The notes under the pieces were generated by a model that did not search any database, had not been told where the DNA came from, and worked only from the letters and a program-made list of their open reading frames with translations. Of a DNA stretch of 64,000 nucleotides, positions 28,412 to 38,619 are shown one piece after another. Source of the stretch: Alcanivorax nanhaiticus (lineage in GTDB: Bacteria; Pseudomonadota; Gammaproteobacteria; Pseudomonadales; Alcanivoracaceae); assembly GCF_000756665.1 (NCBI RefSeq), contig NZ_ARXV01000006.1:1-64000 (forward strand), in the 5' to 3' direction. Made by a program: the position numbers and the translations under genes. The stretch's first letter is position 1. Each line of letters begins with the position of its first letter.

Positions 28412-29707
28412 TTGCGCGAGCGCCTCCAACAGATTCCACCGGTACCTCGTGTCATTCTGGGCACCGTACTGGCCATCATTCTGCTGGCCGTATTCAAACC
28501 ACCTGCTGACACTCAGGATGTCAGCGAACATTTTGACCGGGTACGTTATGTACTGGCAGAACCTGCTGCCCGAGCGCCACAGATACAGTTGTTTGGCCGG
28601 GTTCAGTCTCCCCGCGCCGCCAGCCTCACCGCAGTGGTCACCGCCAACGTGGCCGAGATCCCGGTACGGGCCGGCAATCGGGTGAGTCAGGGCGACCTGA
28701 TGATCCAACTGGATGACACCGAAGCCGCACTGGCCCGTGACCGCGCCAAGGCCGCCCGTGATGAAGCCCGCGCCCAGCTGGACACCACCCGCCTGCGCTA
28801 CGACAGCGACAAACAGAACCTGGTACTGGAAAAGAAACTGGCCAGCCTGGCCACCGACAACCTTGAACGTCTGCAATCCCTGCGCGGCAAGAATCTGGTC
28901 TCCCAGACCCAGCTGGATCAGGCAGAAGAAGCCAAGGCCCGCGCCGATTTGTCACTGGCCCAGCGCCAGCTCAGCGTGAATGATTTCCGCAATGAGCTGG
29001 CGCGCATGGAAGCCCGCCTGGCCAGTGCAGAGGCCCAATTGAAACAGGCTGAAATCGACCTGGGCCGCACCCGTGTTGACGCGCCTTTCGATGGCACTGT
29101 CACCAATGTGGCGGTGGCTCCCGGTGAGCGGGTACGCCCCGGCGAACCGTTAATCAGCCTGTTTGCCGACACCGAGCTGGAAGTGCGCGCCCAGATCCCT
29201 GACCGCCACCTGCCGGCCATTCGCGAAGGCTTGATGCAGGGCGATCTCGCCGCCAGCACCCAGCTGGAAGGCCAAACCCTGGCGCTTCACCTCAAGCGTC
29301 TGGCCGGGGATGCCATGGATGCCCGTGGCGGCATCGACGGTCTGTTCGAGTTTGCCGATGGCGTGCCTGCAGCAGCCCTTGGTCGCCCGATCACGATTAC
29401 TCTGACCTTGCCCAAACAGGATCAGCTGCTGGCGCTTCCAGCCACTGCCCTGCATGGACTGGATCGCCTCTATCGCATAGACGATGACAACCGCCTGCAA
29501 CGGGTGGAAGCAGAAATTGTTGGCGAATCCATGGACGGCAACCAATCCCTGCTGCTGCTCAAGGCCCAGCAACTACGCCAGGGCGAGCGCATCATGACCA
29601 CCCAATTGCCCCAGGCCATTGTCGGTTTGCCGGTAGACCCGCAGCCGGTGCCCGGCAGCAATGCCGACACCGGGGCCAACGATACCGCGGAGGCCAAGGG
29701 TGAGTGA
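28412..29707 (+). CDS. RND efflux membrane-fusion (HlyD/AcrA) protein
   Basis: 431 residues. It starts at TTG 28412 with AAGGGG 8 nt upstream. An N-terminal anchor helix (about 14-30, VILGTVLAIILLA) replaces a lipobox. A lipoyl/barrel domain (RVQSP...VTANVAEIPVRAGNRV) encloses a long coiled-coil hairpin (about 110-205), then a beta-barrel and C-terminal domain. It links the inner-membrane pump to an outer-membrane channel. It overlaps the pump gene by 8 nt. No TolC-like gene is nearby. Confidence 0.88.
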   Translation: MRERLQQIPPVPRVILGTVLAIILLAVFKPPADTQDVSEHFDRVRYVLAEPAARAPQIQLFGRVQSPRAASLTAVVTANVAEIPVRAGNRVSQGDLMIQLDDTEAALARDRAKAARDEARAQLDTTRLRYDSDKQNLVLEKKLASLATDNLERLQSLRGKNLVSQTQLDQAEEAKARADLSLAQRQLSVNDFRNELARMEARLASAEAQLKQAEIDLGRTRVDAPFDGTVTNVAVAPGERVRPGEPLISLFADTELEVRAQIPDRHLPAIREGLMQGDLAASTQLEGQTLALHLKRLAGDAMDARGGIDGLFEFADGVPAAALGRPITITLTLPKQDQLLALPATALHGLDRLYRIDDDNRLQRVEAEIVGESMDGNQSLLLLKAQQLRQGERIMTTQLPQAIVGLPVDPQPVPGSNADTGANDTAEAKGE

Positions 29708-32700
29708 GCCTCGCGGTCTGATCGCCAATTTCACCGGACACAAGGTCGCGGCCAACTTGCTGATGCTGTTGATGTTGATGCTCGGCCTGCTGGGCCTGAC
29801 CCGACTCAACACCCAGATGTTCCCGAACTTCGAGTTCGATTACGTCACGGTGACCATCCCCTGGCGCGGTGCCAGCCCGGAAGATGTGCAACGCTCCATT
29901 ACCATTCCTGTTGAACAGGCGATCAAGACCCTGCCCAACACCAAAAAACTGATCGCCCGCTCCCAACAGGGCGCTGCCGCCTTTTTTATCGAACTGCAGG
30001 CGGGCACCGATCTTGGCCTGGCACTGGACGAGGTTCGCCAGCGCATCGACTCCATCCGTAATCTGCCACAGGACGCGGAACGCCCTGTCATTCAAAAGCT
30101 AACCCGTTATTCGCTGGTCACCAGCATCCTGCTCACCTCTGAAGACGGCAGCCTGGAAGAGCTGCGACATCTGGCGCGACAACTGGAACATGAACTGCTG
30201 GCGCTGGGCATCGGCAAGGTGGAATTCGCCGGTATGCCAGAAGAAGAAATGGCGATTCAGGTACCCGCCGGCACCCTCCATGATCTGCGCATGACGCTGG
30301 GGGAAATCGCCAATCGGGTACGCAGTTTCAGTCAGGACACCCCAGCCGGAACCGTGGGCCGGGACGATGCCGCCAAGCAACTGCGAGCACTGGGCCAACG
30401 TCGTGATGAGCGGGCCTTCGCTGAATTGCCACTGATCACCACCGCTGAGGGACAACAACTGACCCTCGGCGACGTGGCCATCATCGAGCGCCGCCCCCGC
30501 GATGATCAGGCCACCCTCTCCTGGCAAGGCACTCCCGCCATCGAACTGCAGGCCATGCGTGGCGAAGATGACGACATGCTGGAACTGGCCGACCGCATCC
30601 TGCTCTGGGGGGAACAACGGCGGGCCACCTTGCCAGAGGGAGTCACCCTGACCTTTCACTCACAGGCATGGAAACTGGTCGAAGAGCGCATCGCCACCCT
30701 GCTCTGGAACGGGATTTCCGGTCTGATTCTGGTGATCCTCACGCTTTATTTCTTCCTCAATGCGCGAGTGGCATGGTGGGTCACCGTGGGTATCCCGGTG
30801 TCGTTCATGGCCACACTGGGGCTGCTGTGGTTCTTTGGTGGCACCATCAACATGATCAGCCTGTTCGGCCTGATTCTGGCCCTCGGTCTGATTGTGGACG
30901 ACGCCATTGTGGTGGGCGAAGACACGCTCACGCACCTGCAACAGGGAGAATCCGCCCACCGCGCCGCCCTGGGCGGTGCCCGCCGCATGTTCTGGCCGGT
31001 GGTGGCTTCGTCCACCACCACCATCGCGGCGTTTCTGCCGCTGGGCATGATGAGCGGTGCCATGGGCAAGATTGCCTTCGATATTCCGTTCGTGATGATC
31101 TGTGTGATCCTCGCCTCCCTGATGGAATGCTTCCTGGTGCTACCCGGCCATCTGCACCACAGTTTCCGAGGTTTGCAGATCAAAAGCAGCGGTTTGCGCC
31201 AACGCATCGACGAGGGCTTCAACCGGCTACGGGACGAAAAATTCCGCCCCCTTGTGCAATGGTCTGTGGAGCACCGCCACCTGGTCAGCGTATCCGCCAT
31301 CTGCGCCTTCGTGCTGGCCCTCACGGTTGTCGCCACCGGCTGGCTCAAGTTCACCTTTTTCCCACCCGTGGACAGTGACCAGATTCGAGCCCTTGCCACC
31401 TTTACCTCCGGTACCGACCGCAGTCAGGTGGACAGCTTCCTCCATCACCTGGAAGGCACCCTCTACGAAACCAACGAGGAACTGGGAGGCCATCTGGTGC
31501 AAACCTCCATCATGCACCACGGAGCCCTGGCGGGTTTCCCCAGCCCCGGCGGCCGTCAGGACAAGGCTGGAGATGAATTCGGCACACTGATGGTTGAGGT
31601 GTACATCGGCCCCGACCGCGAGATCAGCAACAAGGAACTGATTGATGCCTGGCGTGAAAAGCTGACACTGCCGGCGGGACTTGAGCAACTGACCATTTCC
31701 CAACCCGAGGCAGGACCACCCGGCAAACCCATTGAGGTCAAACTGACTGGCAACGATGCAAACATCCTCAAGGAAGCCTCGCTGGCGCTACAGGAAAAAC
31801 TGCGCGAGTTCAGCGGCGTCAGCAATGTGGACGACGACCTTCCCTACGGCAAGGAACAACTGACCTTTGAACTTACCCCGCAGGGACGCTCACTGGGACT
31901 CTCGCTGAACGATGTGGCCAGCCAGTTACGCTCGGCATTTGATGGCAATCTGGCTCAGCTGTACAACGAAGAAGACGAGGAAGTGGAAGTCCGGGTGATG
32001 CTGCCCGATCAGGAACGTCGTCGCTTCAGCGCTATCGAACGACTACCCATCATTACCCCGCAAGGAGAGGCCATTCCGTTACGGGATGTGGTCCGCTTTG
32101 ATGCGCGCAAAGGGGTCGACCTGCTGCGCCGTGTGGATGGCGAGCTGGCCGTCACCGTCTATGCGGATCTGGACCCGGAACAAGGCAATGCCAACGCCAT
32201 CATTGCCGCGCTCAACGAAGAGACACTTCCACGGCTCCAGGCCCGTTATGGCGTCGGCGTCGGCTATGAGGGCAAGCTCCAGGAGCAGGCAGAGAACCTC
32301 AAGGACATGGCCACCGGTGCCCTGCTGGGACTGGCCATTATCTATATTGTGCTGGCCTGGGTGTTCAGCTCCTATTCCTGGCCTCTGGCCATCATGACCG
32401 CGATCTTCTTCGGCCTGACCGGTGCCGTCATAGGGCATCTGTTCACGGCCCCCTTTGGCATCCATTTCTCCATGTTCTCCGCCATGGGGCTGTTCGGCCT
32501 GTCGGGCATTATCGTTAACGACTCCATTGTGCTGGTGAGCTTCTACAAACAGCTGATTGCGGAAGGCATGGACCGCTTTGATGCCATCGTGGAAGCCTGT
32601 GTGCGCCGCTTGCGAGCCGTGCTGCTCACCTCCATCACCACCATTGCCGGCCTGACACCGATCCTGTTTGAAACCTCCATGCAGGCCCAGTTCCTCAAGC

Positions 32701-33308
32701 CCATGGCAGTGAGCCTGGTGTTCGGTCTGCTGTTCGGCACGGGTCTGATCCTGCTGGTCGTACCCGCCATGCTGATGATCATTGAGGAGCAACGTGATCG
32801 CACCGAACACCTTGCCCGCATTCTTGCTCCCGGCAACTGGGGAAACCTGCTGCAAGCCACCTGGCGTTTCGACCCGCAACATTACCGCCAGCAACCTGGC
32901 CCTACCGGCCTGGGCGGGCACCTGTGGTGGGTGATACTTCTGGGTCCATTGCTGCTACTCAAACTGCTCGGCATGCTGCCCGCCCTGATCAGCAGCCTCA
33001 AAGCCGGGGATCTGCTGGTGGCAATCCCTGCCGGCGTAGTCTGGCTGATAATGGTAGCGCTGGGCGCCCTGTTCCTGTGGCAGCTGTTCCAGCGCAAGCG
33101 CTCTGCCCCTGTCAGCGCCCGCCGCTGGCTAATGCTGACTGGCGCAGGGGGGCTACTGGTGGCAATCCTGGCCCCTTGGGCCGGAGAGCCCGGCATCAAC
33201 CTCGCCCAGCACTTCTGGGATGTGGCGAAAAGCACCGTGTGGTACAGCCTGATCATCCTGCCGCTGCTGTTCTGGACCCGCCGCAGCGCCAGCACCCTGA
33301 CGAGGTAG
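29700..33308 (+). CDS. RND-family efflux permease with extra C-terminal membrane region
   Basis: 1202 residues from GTG 29700, with GGAGG 6 nt before it; it overlaps the stop of the fusion-protein gene. The core is AcrB-like: N-terminal helix (ANLLMLLMLMLGLLGL), large periplasmic loops, and the proton-relay Asp pair in GLILALGLIVDDAIVVGED. After the usual twelfth helix (about residue 1035) come about 165 more residues with roughly four hydrophobic segments (WVILLGPLLLLKLLGML, VVWLIMVALGALFLWQLF and others). Typical RND pumps have 1020-1060 residues, so this tail is unusual. The substrate is unknown. Confidence 0.85.
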   Translation: MSEPRGLIANFTGHKVAANLLMLLMLMLGLLGLTRLNTQMFPNFEFDYVTVTIPWRGASPEDVQRSITIPVEQAIKTLPNTKKLIARSQQGAAAFFIELQAGTDLGLALDEVRQRIDSIRNLPQDAERPVIQKLTRYSLVTSILLTSEDGSLEELRHLARQLEHELLALGIGKVEFAGMPEEEMAIQVPAGTLHDLRMTLGEIANRVRSFSQDTPAGTVGRDDAAKQLRALGQRRDERAFAELPLITTAEGQQLTLGDVAIIERRPRDDQATLSWQGTPAIELQAMRGEDDDMLELADRILLWGEQRRATLPEGVTLTFHSQAWKLVEERIATLLWNGISGLILVILTLYFFLNARVAWWVTVGIPVSFMATLGLLWFFGGTINMISLFGLILALGLIVDDAIVVGEDTLTHLQQGESAHRAALGGARRMFWPVVASSTTTIAAFLPLGMMSGAMGKIAFDIPFVMICVILASLMECFLVLPGHLHHSFRGLQIKSSGLRQRIDEGFNRLRDEKFRPLVQWSVEHRHLVSVSAICAFVLALTVVATGWLKFTFFPPVDSDQIRALATFTSGTDRSQVDSFLHHLEGTLYETNEELGGHLVQTSIMHHGALAGFPSPGGRQDKAGDEFGTLMVEVYIGPDREISNKELIDAWREKLTLPAGLEQLTISQPEAGPPGKPIEVKLTGNDANILKEASLALQEKLREFSGVSNVDDDLPYGKEQLTFELTPQGRSLGLSLNDVASQLRSAFDGNLAQLYNEEDEEVEVRVMLPDQERRRFSAIERLPIITPQGEAIPLRDVVRFDARKGVDLLRRVDGELAVTVYADLDPEQGNANAIIAALNEETLPRLQARYGVGVGYEGKLQEQAENLKDMATGALLGLAIIYIVLAWVFSSYSWPLAIMTAIFFGLTGAVIGHLFTAPFGIHFSMFSAMGLFGLSGIIVNDSIVLVSFYKQLIAEGMDRFDAIVEACVRRLRAVLLTSITTIAGLTPILFETSMQAQFLKPMAVSLVFGLLFGTGLILLVVPAMLMIIEEQRDRTEHLARILAPGNWGNLLQATWRFDPQHYRQQPGPTGLGGHLWWVILLGPLLLLKLLGMLPALISSLKAGDLLVAIPAGVVWLIMVALGALFLWQLFQRKRSAPVSARRWLMLTGAGGLLVAILAPWAGEPGINLAQHFWDVAKSTVWYSLIILPLLFWTRRSASTLTR

Positions 33309-33317
33309 CAACCAGGC

Positions 33318-33411
33318 GCGAGTTACGAGTTTCGAGTTACGAAAGGCAAAACCTGGGCGCAAGATTTCAGCCGTTTGAGGGGTTCGAAACTCGTTACTCG
33401 CAACTCGAAAC
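33318..33411. repeat. Heptamer-bracketed element (family A, copy 2)
   Basis: It begins 10 nt after the RND stop. Left arm units CGAGTTA, CGAGTTT, CGAGTTA then CGAAAGGCAAAAC. The right arm inverted has CGAGTTG, CGAGTAA, CGAGTTT then CGAACC. The core is about 40 nt. The rest of the gap to the next gene (33412-33652) shows no gene. Confidence 0.85.
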
Positions 33412-33652
33412 GACCTCCTCGCTTCTGCCCGGATCGCTGACAGGCAAGCTGCTACAGCAATTCAGCACCGTAGAGTCTGAACCGTATCACGATTCACCGC
33501 TGCTTTTGCCGACATTTTGTGTCACTCCGCCTGTCGAAATTGGGCAGATTACCTGCCCGCCATGAACTGCTATGATGCTCCTTTGATTGCATTGCAAGAC
33601 AGATAACAACACTGGCCACCGCGACGGAATGGCCTGGTTTCAGGAGAGCAAG

Positions 33653-34015
33653 ATGGCAAAAATCCTTGTAGTGGATGATTCCCCGACGCAACTCACCAAC
33701 CTGGTCAAGATTGTCGAGAGTCAGGGGCACAGTGTCGTGACCGCCACCAATGGCATGGAAGGCGTGGACAAGGCGCGCGCTGAACAACCAGACCTGATCT
33801 TGATGGATGTGGTCATGCCGGAGCTCAACGGCTTCCAGGCCACCCGCAAGATCACCCGGGACCCGAGTACCGAGAACATCCCGGTGATTCTGGTCACCAC
33901 CAAGGATCAGGAAACCGACAAGGTGTGGGGCGAACGCCAGGGCGCTTTCGGCTATGTGGTCAAACCCCCGGTGGAAGCCGAGCTGGTGGCAATGATCAAC
34001 AAGGCGCTGGGCTAA
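33653..34015 (+). CDS. CheY-like response regulator, PilH type
   Basis: 120 residues, a single receiver domain. The start is ATG 33653 with AGGAG upstream. The phospho-Asp lies in LILMDVVMPELNGFQATRKI, and the acidic pair is in VVDDSPTQL. The sequence VTTKDQETDKVWGERQGA is characteristic of PilH-like regulators of twitching motility. Neighbouring pil genes are absent, so PilH by descent is likely but the pathway is not proven. A strong terminator follows. Confidence 0.85.
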   Translation: MAKILVVDDSPTQLTNLVKIVESQGHSVVTATNGMEGVDKARAEQPDLILMDVVMPELNGFQATRKITRDPSTENIPVILVTTKDQETDKVWGERQGAFGYVVKPPVEAELVAMINKALG

Positions 34016-34067
34016 GCCTGGCCGGCTCCAAATCCAAGCCACAGCAGCCAATACAAGTCAATCTGTT

Positions 34068-34112
34068 AACGACCGGCATCATTCCCTATGATTCCGGTCG
34101 TTTTCGTTTTTG
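34068..34112 (+). terminator. Rho-independent terminator after PilH-like gene
   Basis: AACGACCGG pairs with CCGGTCGTT, extended by ATCAT/ATGAT after one mismatch, then TTTTCGTTTTTG. It lies 53 nt after the stop. Confidence 0.85.
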
Positions 34113-34182
34113 AAGAACGCTTGCACGCGGCAAGCTGATTCACCCCACGCCGGAACTGCAGGCATGCAAGCCAGGAATCAAC

Positions 34183-36543
34183 ATGCGTAGTATTGAACAG
34201 ATCATCGCCGAGGAAATCGGCTGCCAGGTACAACAAGTCAACGCTGCCGTCGGCCTGCTCGACGAAGGTGCCACCGTCCCCTTTATTGCCCGTTACCGGA
34301 AAGAGGTGACCGGCGGACTGGATGACACCCAGCTGCGGAATCTGGAAGAGCGACTGCGCTACCTGCGTGAGATGGAAGAGCGCCGCGAAGCCATTCTCAA
34401 GAGCATCGCCGAACAGGAAAAGCTCACTCCGGAACTGGAGAAGGCCATCAAGGCGGCCGACACCAAGACCCGCCTGGAAGATCTCTACCTGCCCTACAAG
34501 CCCAAGCGTCGCACCCGTGCCCAAATCGCCCGGGAAGCGGGTCTTGAACCGCTGGCAGACAGCCTGCTCAATGATCCCACCCAGGACCCGGAAGCACTGG
34601 CCGCTGGCTACCTGAACGAAGAGCACAAGATCGCCTCCGCCAAGGACGCCCTCGACGGGGCCAAGCAGATCCTCATGGAGCGTTTCGCTGAAGACGCCGA
34701 GCTGCTCACCCGCCTGCGGACCTATCTGTGGGACAAGGCCCACATCCAGGCCAAGGTGGCCGACGGCAAGGAAAAGGACGGTGCCAAATTCAGCGATTAC
34801 TTCGATCACAGCGAAGCGTTGAAGGACATCCCCAGCCACCGCGCCTTGGCCCTGTTCCGTGGCCGCAACGAAGGCATCCTGCATGTCTCCATGGTGCTGC
34901 CGGAAGAACTGGAAACCGCCATCCCGCACCCTTGTGAAGGCATGGTCACCGCCGTCTCCGGCTGGAACCACGAAGGCCGCGCCGCCGATGACTGGCTCAA
35001 GGAAGTGATGCGCTGGACCTGGAAGATCAAGCTCAACACCCACCTGGAAACCGAACTGCTGGGCCGCGTACGCGAGCTGGGCGAAGAAGAAGCCATCCAG
35101 GTATTTGCCCGCAACCTGAAGAGCCTGCTGATGGCCTCCCCGGCCGGCCCCAAGTGCACCATGGGCCTCGATCCGGGCCTGCGTACCGGGGTGAAGGTGG
35201 TCGTGGTGGACCCCACCGGCAAGCTGCTGGAGCACACCACCATCTTCCCGCACCAGCCCAAGAACCAGTGGGACCAGTCCCTGTCGGTACTGGCCGCACT
35301 GTGCATGAAACACAAGGTGGAACTGATCGCCATCGGCAACGGTACCGCCAGCCGCGAAACCGACAAGCTCGCCGGTGAAGTGGTCAAGGCCAGCAAGGGC
35401 AACATCCAGAAGATCATGGTGTCCGAGGCGGGCGCCTCGGTGTACTCCGCCTCCGAAACCGCGGCCCGGGAATTCCCCGAGCTGGACGTATCCTTCCGTG
35501 GTGCCGTGTCCATTGCCCGTCGTCTGCAGGACCCGCTGGCCGAACTGGTAAAAATCGATCCGAAAGCCATCGGTGTGGGCCAGTACCAGCATGACGTGAG
35601 CCAGGTAAAACTGTCCCGCTCCCTGGATGCGGTGGTAGAAGATTGTGTGAACTCCGTGGGCGTGGACGTGAACACCGCCAGCGCCCCGCTGCTGTCGCGC
35701 ATTGCCGGCCTCAACAGCACCATCGCCGGCAACATCGTCACCTTCCGGGAAAAGAACGGCGCCTTTGGCAGCCGTGATGACCTCAAGCAGGTGCCGCGTC
35801 TGGGCGACAAGACCTTTGAACAGGCCGCCGGCTTCCTGCGCATCATGAACGGCGCCAACCCGCTGGACGGCTCCTCGGTGCACCCGGAAGCCTACCCGGT
35901 GGTGGAAAAGATCGCCGCCAAGCACGAGCGTCCGCTCAAGGAAGTGATCGGTGACGTGCCCTTCCTGAAGAAGGTCAATGCCGCTGACTTTATCGATGAC
36001 AGCTTCGGTCTCCCCACAGTCACCGACATCCTCAGCGAACTGGAAAAACCCGGCCGCGATCCGCGCCCGGAGTTCAAGGCAGCGGTCTTCAAGGAAGGGG
36101 TGGAAACCCTCAAGGACCTGAAGCCCTCCATGATCTTGGAAGGCACGGTGACCAACGTGACCAACTTTGGCGCCTTCGTGGACATCGGTGTTCACCAGGA
36201 CGGCCTGGTGCACGTGTCGGCGCTGTCTGACAAATTCGTGGAAGACCCACACACCGTGGTCAAGCCCGGCGATATCGTCAAAGTGAAGGTGCTGGAAGTG
36301 GATCTGGACCGCAAGCGCATCAGCCTGACCATGCGCATGGATGACCAGCCTGCTGAAAAAGGCGCAGCCTCTGCCGGTCGCCCCGGTGCAGCCGCTCGCA
36401 AGGGCAACAATGCATCCCGTGGCGGACAGCGTCAGGGCGGCAACCGTCAAGGCAACGGCCAGCAACAAAACGCCGGCGGCACTTTCGCGGATCTGTTTGC
36501 CAAGGCAAAAGAAGATCAGAAAAAAGGCAAGAAGCGCCTGTAA
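34183..36543 (+). CDS. tex: Tex-family RNA-binding transcription accessory protein
   Basis: 786 residues. The N-terminal Tex domain contains [17 protein letters not shown]; a YqgF-like fold ([17 protein letters not shown]), helix-hairpin-helix motifs and an S1 domain (about 650-720, [19 protein letters not shown]) follow. The C-terminus is a Gly/Gln/Lys-rich tail ending in KKGKKRL. The start ATG has AGGA upstream. It binds nucleic acid and supports transcript quality control; the exact role is still debated. It is the only gene between two terminator-like hairpins, so it is probably monocistronic. Confidence 0.95.
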   Translation: MRSIEQIIAEEIGCQVQQVNAAVGLLDEGATVPFIARYRKEVTGGLDDTQLRNLEERLRYLREMEERREAILKSIAEQEKLTPELEKAIKAADTKTRLEDLYLPYKPKRRTRAQIAREAGLEPLADSLLNDPTQDPEALAAGYLNEEHKIASAKDALDGAKQILMERFAEDAELLTRLRTYLWDKAHIQAKVADGKEKDGAKFSDYFDHSEALKDIPSHRALALFRGRNEGILHVSMVLPEELETAIPHPCEGMVTAVSGWNHEGRAADDWLKEVMRWTWKIKLNTHLETELLGRVRELGEEEAIQVFARNLKSLLMASPAGPKCTMGLDPGLRTGVKVVVVDPTGKLLEHTTIFPHQPKNQWDQSLSVLAALCMKHKVELIAIGNGTASRETDKLAGEVVKASKGNIQKIMVSEAGASVYSASETAAREFPELDVSFRGAVSIARRLQDPLAELVKIDPKAIGVGQYQHDVSQVKLSRSLDAVVEDCVNSVGVDVNTASAPLLSRIAGLNSTIAGNIVTFREKNGAFGSRDDLKQVPRLGDKTFEQAAGFLRIMNGANPLDGSSVHPEAYPVVEKIAAKHERPLKEVIGDVPFLKKVNAADFIDDSFGLPTVTDILSELEKPGRDPRPEFKAAVFKEGVETLKDLKPSMILEGTVTNVTNFGAFVDIGVHQDGLVHVSALSDKFVEDPHTVVKPGDIVKVKVLEVDLDRKRISLTMRMDDQPAEKGAASAGRPGAAARKGNNASRGGQRQGGNRQGNGQQQNAGGTFADLFAKAKEDQKKGKKRL

Positions 36544-36552
36544 GCCATGGCA

Positions 36553-36582
36553 CCCGGACACTGACTTCTCAGTGTCACGGGA
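36553..36582 (+). terminator. Hairpin after tex
   Basis: GACACTGA and TCAGTGTC (8 perfect pairs, loop CTTC) flanked by CCCG and CGGG lie 10-40 nt after the tex stop. No T-run follows, so termination is only possible. Confidence 0.4.
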
Positions 36583-36616
36583 TTGCCCCATGATTGTCGG
36601 ATTACCGTCATACCCG

Positions 36617-36638
36617 CCGCCGGTTCACACCGGCGGCC
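36617..36638. promoter_or_regulatory. Strong inverted repeat ahead of gshA
   Basis: GCCGCCGGT and ACCGGCGGC enclose TCAC: nine perfect GC-rich pairs ending 17 nt before the gshA ATG. In the mRNA this hairpin sits at the edge of the ribosome site and could lower or regulate initiation. Confidence 0.45.
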
Positions 36639-36654
36639 CGGACCGGGCCCAACC

Positions 36655-38217
36655 ATGAAAGAACTGGAACAGCGAATCCATGCCCTGCTTGACTCCGATG
36701 CCGCCGCCACCTTGGCCGGTATCCGTCGTGGCATCGAGAAGGAAAGCCTGCGCATCACCACCGATGGCACCCTGGCGCAGACGCCGCACCCCAAGGCCCT
36801 CGGTTCGGCCCTGACCCATCCCTACATCACCACGGATTATTCCGAAGCGCTGCTGGAGTTCATTACCCCGGCCACCACCGAGCTTCACAAGCCCCTCGCC
36901 TTTCTTGAGCAACTGCATCGCTATGTGTACAGCCACATTGGTGACGAAGTGCTGTGGGTGAACTCCATGCCCTGCATGATCAGCAAGGACAGCGACGTAC
37001 CGGTAGCCCAGTACGGCAGCTCCAATGTGGGCCGCATGAAAACCATCTACCGGGAAGGGCTTGGCCACCGTTATGGTCGCAAGATGCAGACCATCGCAGG
37101 CATCCACTACAACTTCTCCTATCCGGAAGAATTCTGGAAGCTGAACCAGCTGCTGGAGAAAGACACGGCGCCGCTGCAGACCTACATCTCTCGGCGTTAC
37201 TTCGACCTGACCCGCAACTTCCAGCGTTACTCCTGGTTGCTGGTCTATCTGTTTGGTGCCTCGCCTGCGCTGTGCAAATCCTTCCTGGCCGGCCGAGAGC
37301 ACCAGCTGGACACCTTCGACCACACGCTCTACAAACCACAGGCCACCAGTCTGCGTATGAGTGATCTGGGCTACCAGAACAATGCCCAGTCGTCGCTGGC
37401 CATCAGCTACAACAATCTGGATGAATACGTCGAGAGCCTGACCCACGCCATCAAGACGCCGGAAGCCGCTTACGAGAAGATTGGCGTCAAGGATGCCGCA
37501 GGCAACTACCAGCAGCTCAATGCCAACATCCTGCAGATCGAGAACGAGTACTACTCATCCATTCGCCCCAAGCGCACCATCAACAAAGGCGAACGCCCCA
37601 CTACCGCACTTCAGAAGCGCGGCGTGGAGTACATCGAGATTCGCGCTCTGGATCTGAATCCGTTTGAACCCGTGGGCATCAACCAGCAGGAGATCCGTTT
37701 CCTGGATCTGTTCGCCACCTACTGCCTGCTGATGGAGTCACCACAGCTGGAAAAATGCGACCTGGCGGCCAGCAAGATCAATCTCCAGAAAGTGGTATAC
37801 GAAGGCCGCAATACCGGCATCGAGCTTTGCCGCTGGGGCAAGTCCGTTACTCTCAAGGACTGGGCCAGCGAAAAGCTGGCACAGATGCAACCCATCGCGG
37901 AATTGTTTGATCGCGCCCACGGCGGCAATGACTATGCCGATGCCCTGGCTCGCCAACAGGAGAAGGTGCACACCCCGGATGCCACCCCTTCTGCACGCAT
38001 CCTGGAAAAACTGGAAGGCCGCAAACAAAGCTTCTTCCAGTTCGCCATGAACCAGGCACTGGCGCACCGGGATCACTTCCTGTCCCGTCAGCGCTGCGAT
38101 GAAACCAATGCCCGCCTGGAACAGCTGGCCGCCAGCAGCCTGACGGAGCAGGCCGCCTGGGAGCAAGAGAACGAACCGCCGTTCAGCGAGTACCTGGCCG
38201 ATTATTTCAGGGACTAG
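36655..38217 (+). CDS. gshA: Glutamate-cysteine ligase
   Basis: 520 residues from ATG 36655. Family signatures include GIEKESLRI near the start, HIGDEVLWVNSMPC and YIEIRALDLNPFEPVGI. The enzyme joins glutamate and cysteine with ATP, the first step of glutathione synthesis. Length is close to the E. coli enzyme (518), the gammaproteobacterial type. No gshB is present, which is normal. A family A element follows the stop by about 20 nt. Confidence 0.95.
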   Translation: MKELEQRIHALLDSDAAATLAGIRRGIEKESLRITTDGTLAQTPHPKALGSALTHPYITTDYSEALLEFITPATTELHKPLAFLEQLHRYVYSHIGDEVLWVNSMPCMISKDSDVPVAQYGSSNVGRMKTIYREGLGHRYGRKMQTIAGIHYNFSYPEEFWKLNQLLEKDTAPLQTYISRRYFDLTRNFQRYSWLLVYLFGASPALCKSFLAGREHQLDTFDHTLYKPQATSLRMSDLGYQNNAQSSLAISYNNLDEYVESLTHAIKTPEAAYEKIGVKDAAGNYQQLNANILQIENEYYSSIRPKRTINKGERPTTALQKRGVEYIEIRALDLNPFEPVGINQQEIRFLDLFATYCLLMESPQLEKCDLAASKINLQKVVYEGRNTGIELCRWGKSVTLKDWASEKLAQMQPIAELFDRAHGGNDYADALARQQEKVHTPDATPSARILEKLEGRKQSFFQFAMNQALAHRDHFLSRQRCDETNARLEQLAASSLTEQAAWEQENEPPFSEYLADYFRD

Positions 38218-38236
38218 GCAGCCAGACTCAAAAAGC

Positions 38237-38467
38237 CAGTTACGAGGTACGAGTTTCGAGTTGTGAAAGCCTGAAAACACAGCGTGATGCTGTTCAATTA
38301 AGCTCGATGTTTCTGTGGGAGGGGGCTTGCACGCGAAGCTTTTACTTCAAGGGGCTTCATTCGCGTGCAAGCACCCTCCCACAAAAAAACAGCATCACGA
38401 CTAAAGTGAACAGCATTAACAACAGAGCGAGTGTTTTGCCTTTCGAAACTCGTACCTCGCAATTCGC
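38237..38467. repeat. Heptamer-bracketed element (family A, copy 3) with nested REP
   Basis: Left arm CGAGGTA, CGAGTTT, CGAGTTG; the inverted right arm has CGAGGTA, CGAGTTT, then CGAAAGGCAAAAC, the same inner end as copy 2. The core carries a second inverted pair, GTGATGCTGTT at 38283-38293 with AACAGCATCAC at 38388-38398. Inside this lies a REP-like pair (38315-38382). So three inverted repeats are nested. Confidence 0.85.
38315..38382. repeat. REP-like inverted repeat inside family A element
   Basis: Arms GTGGGAGGGGGCTTGCACGC and the reverse complement of GTGGGAGGGTGCTTGCACGC, with a short loop. Same family as 19121-19178. Confidence 0.85.
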
Positions 38468-38588
38468 TCCAACTTCCTGCAAGACCCACGTCACACCCGC
38501 TTTGACCATCCGTACACGTTGTAGCACTTTGCGTCGTATTCACTACAAAAATGCGCTGTGTTCCCCTATGCAAACCCTGCCGCAATGC

Positions 38589-38594
38589 TAGTCT
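38589..38594 (+). promoter_or_regulatory. -10-like element of the rmf-like gene
   Basis: TAGTCT within TGCTAGTCTCAAG, with the C preceding the hexamer favoured by sigma-S. There is no good -35. The same word occurs ahead of rsd. Confidence 0.35.
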
Positions 38595-38619
38595 CAAGGA
38601 ACGAGACAGGGAGAAACAC

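Noticed and set aside
34066..36591. An 841-residue open frame antisense to tex
   Set aside because: It lies wholly opposite a well-recognised tex gene, is His/Gly-rich with no family motif, and follows from the codon use of tex.
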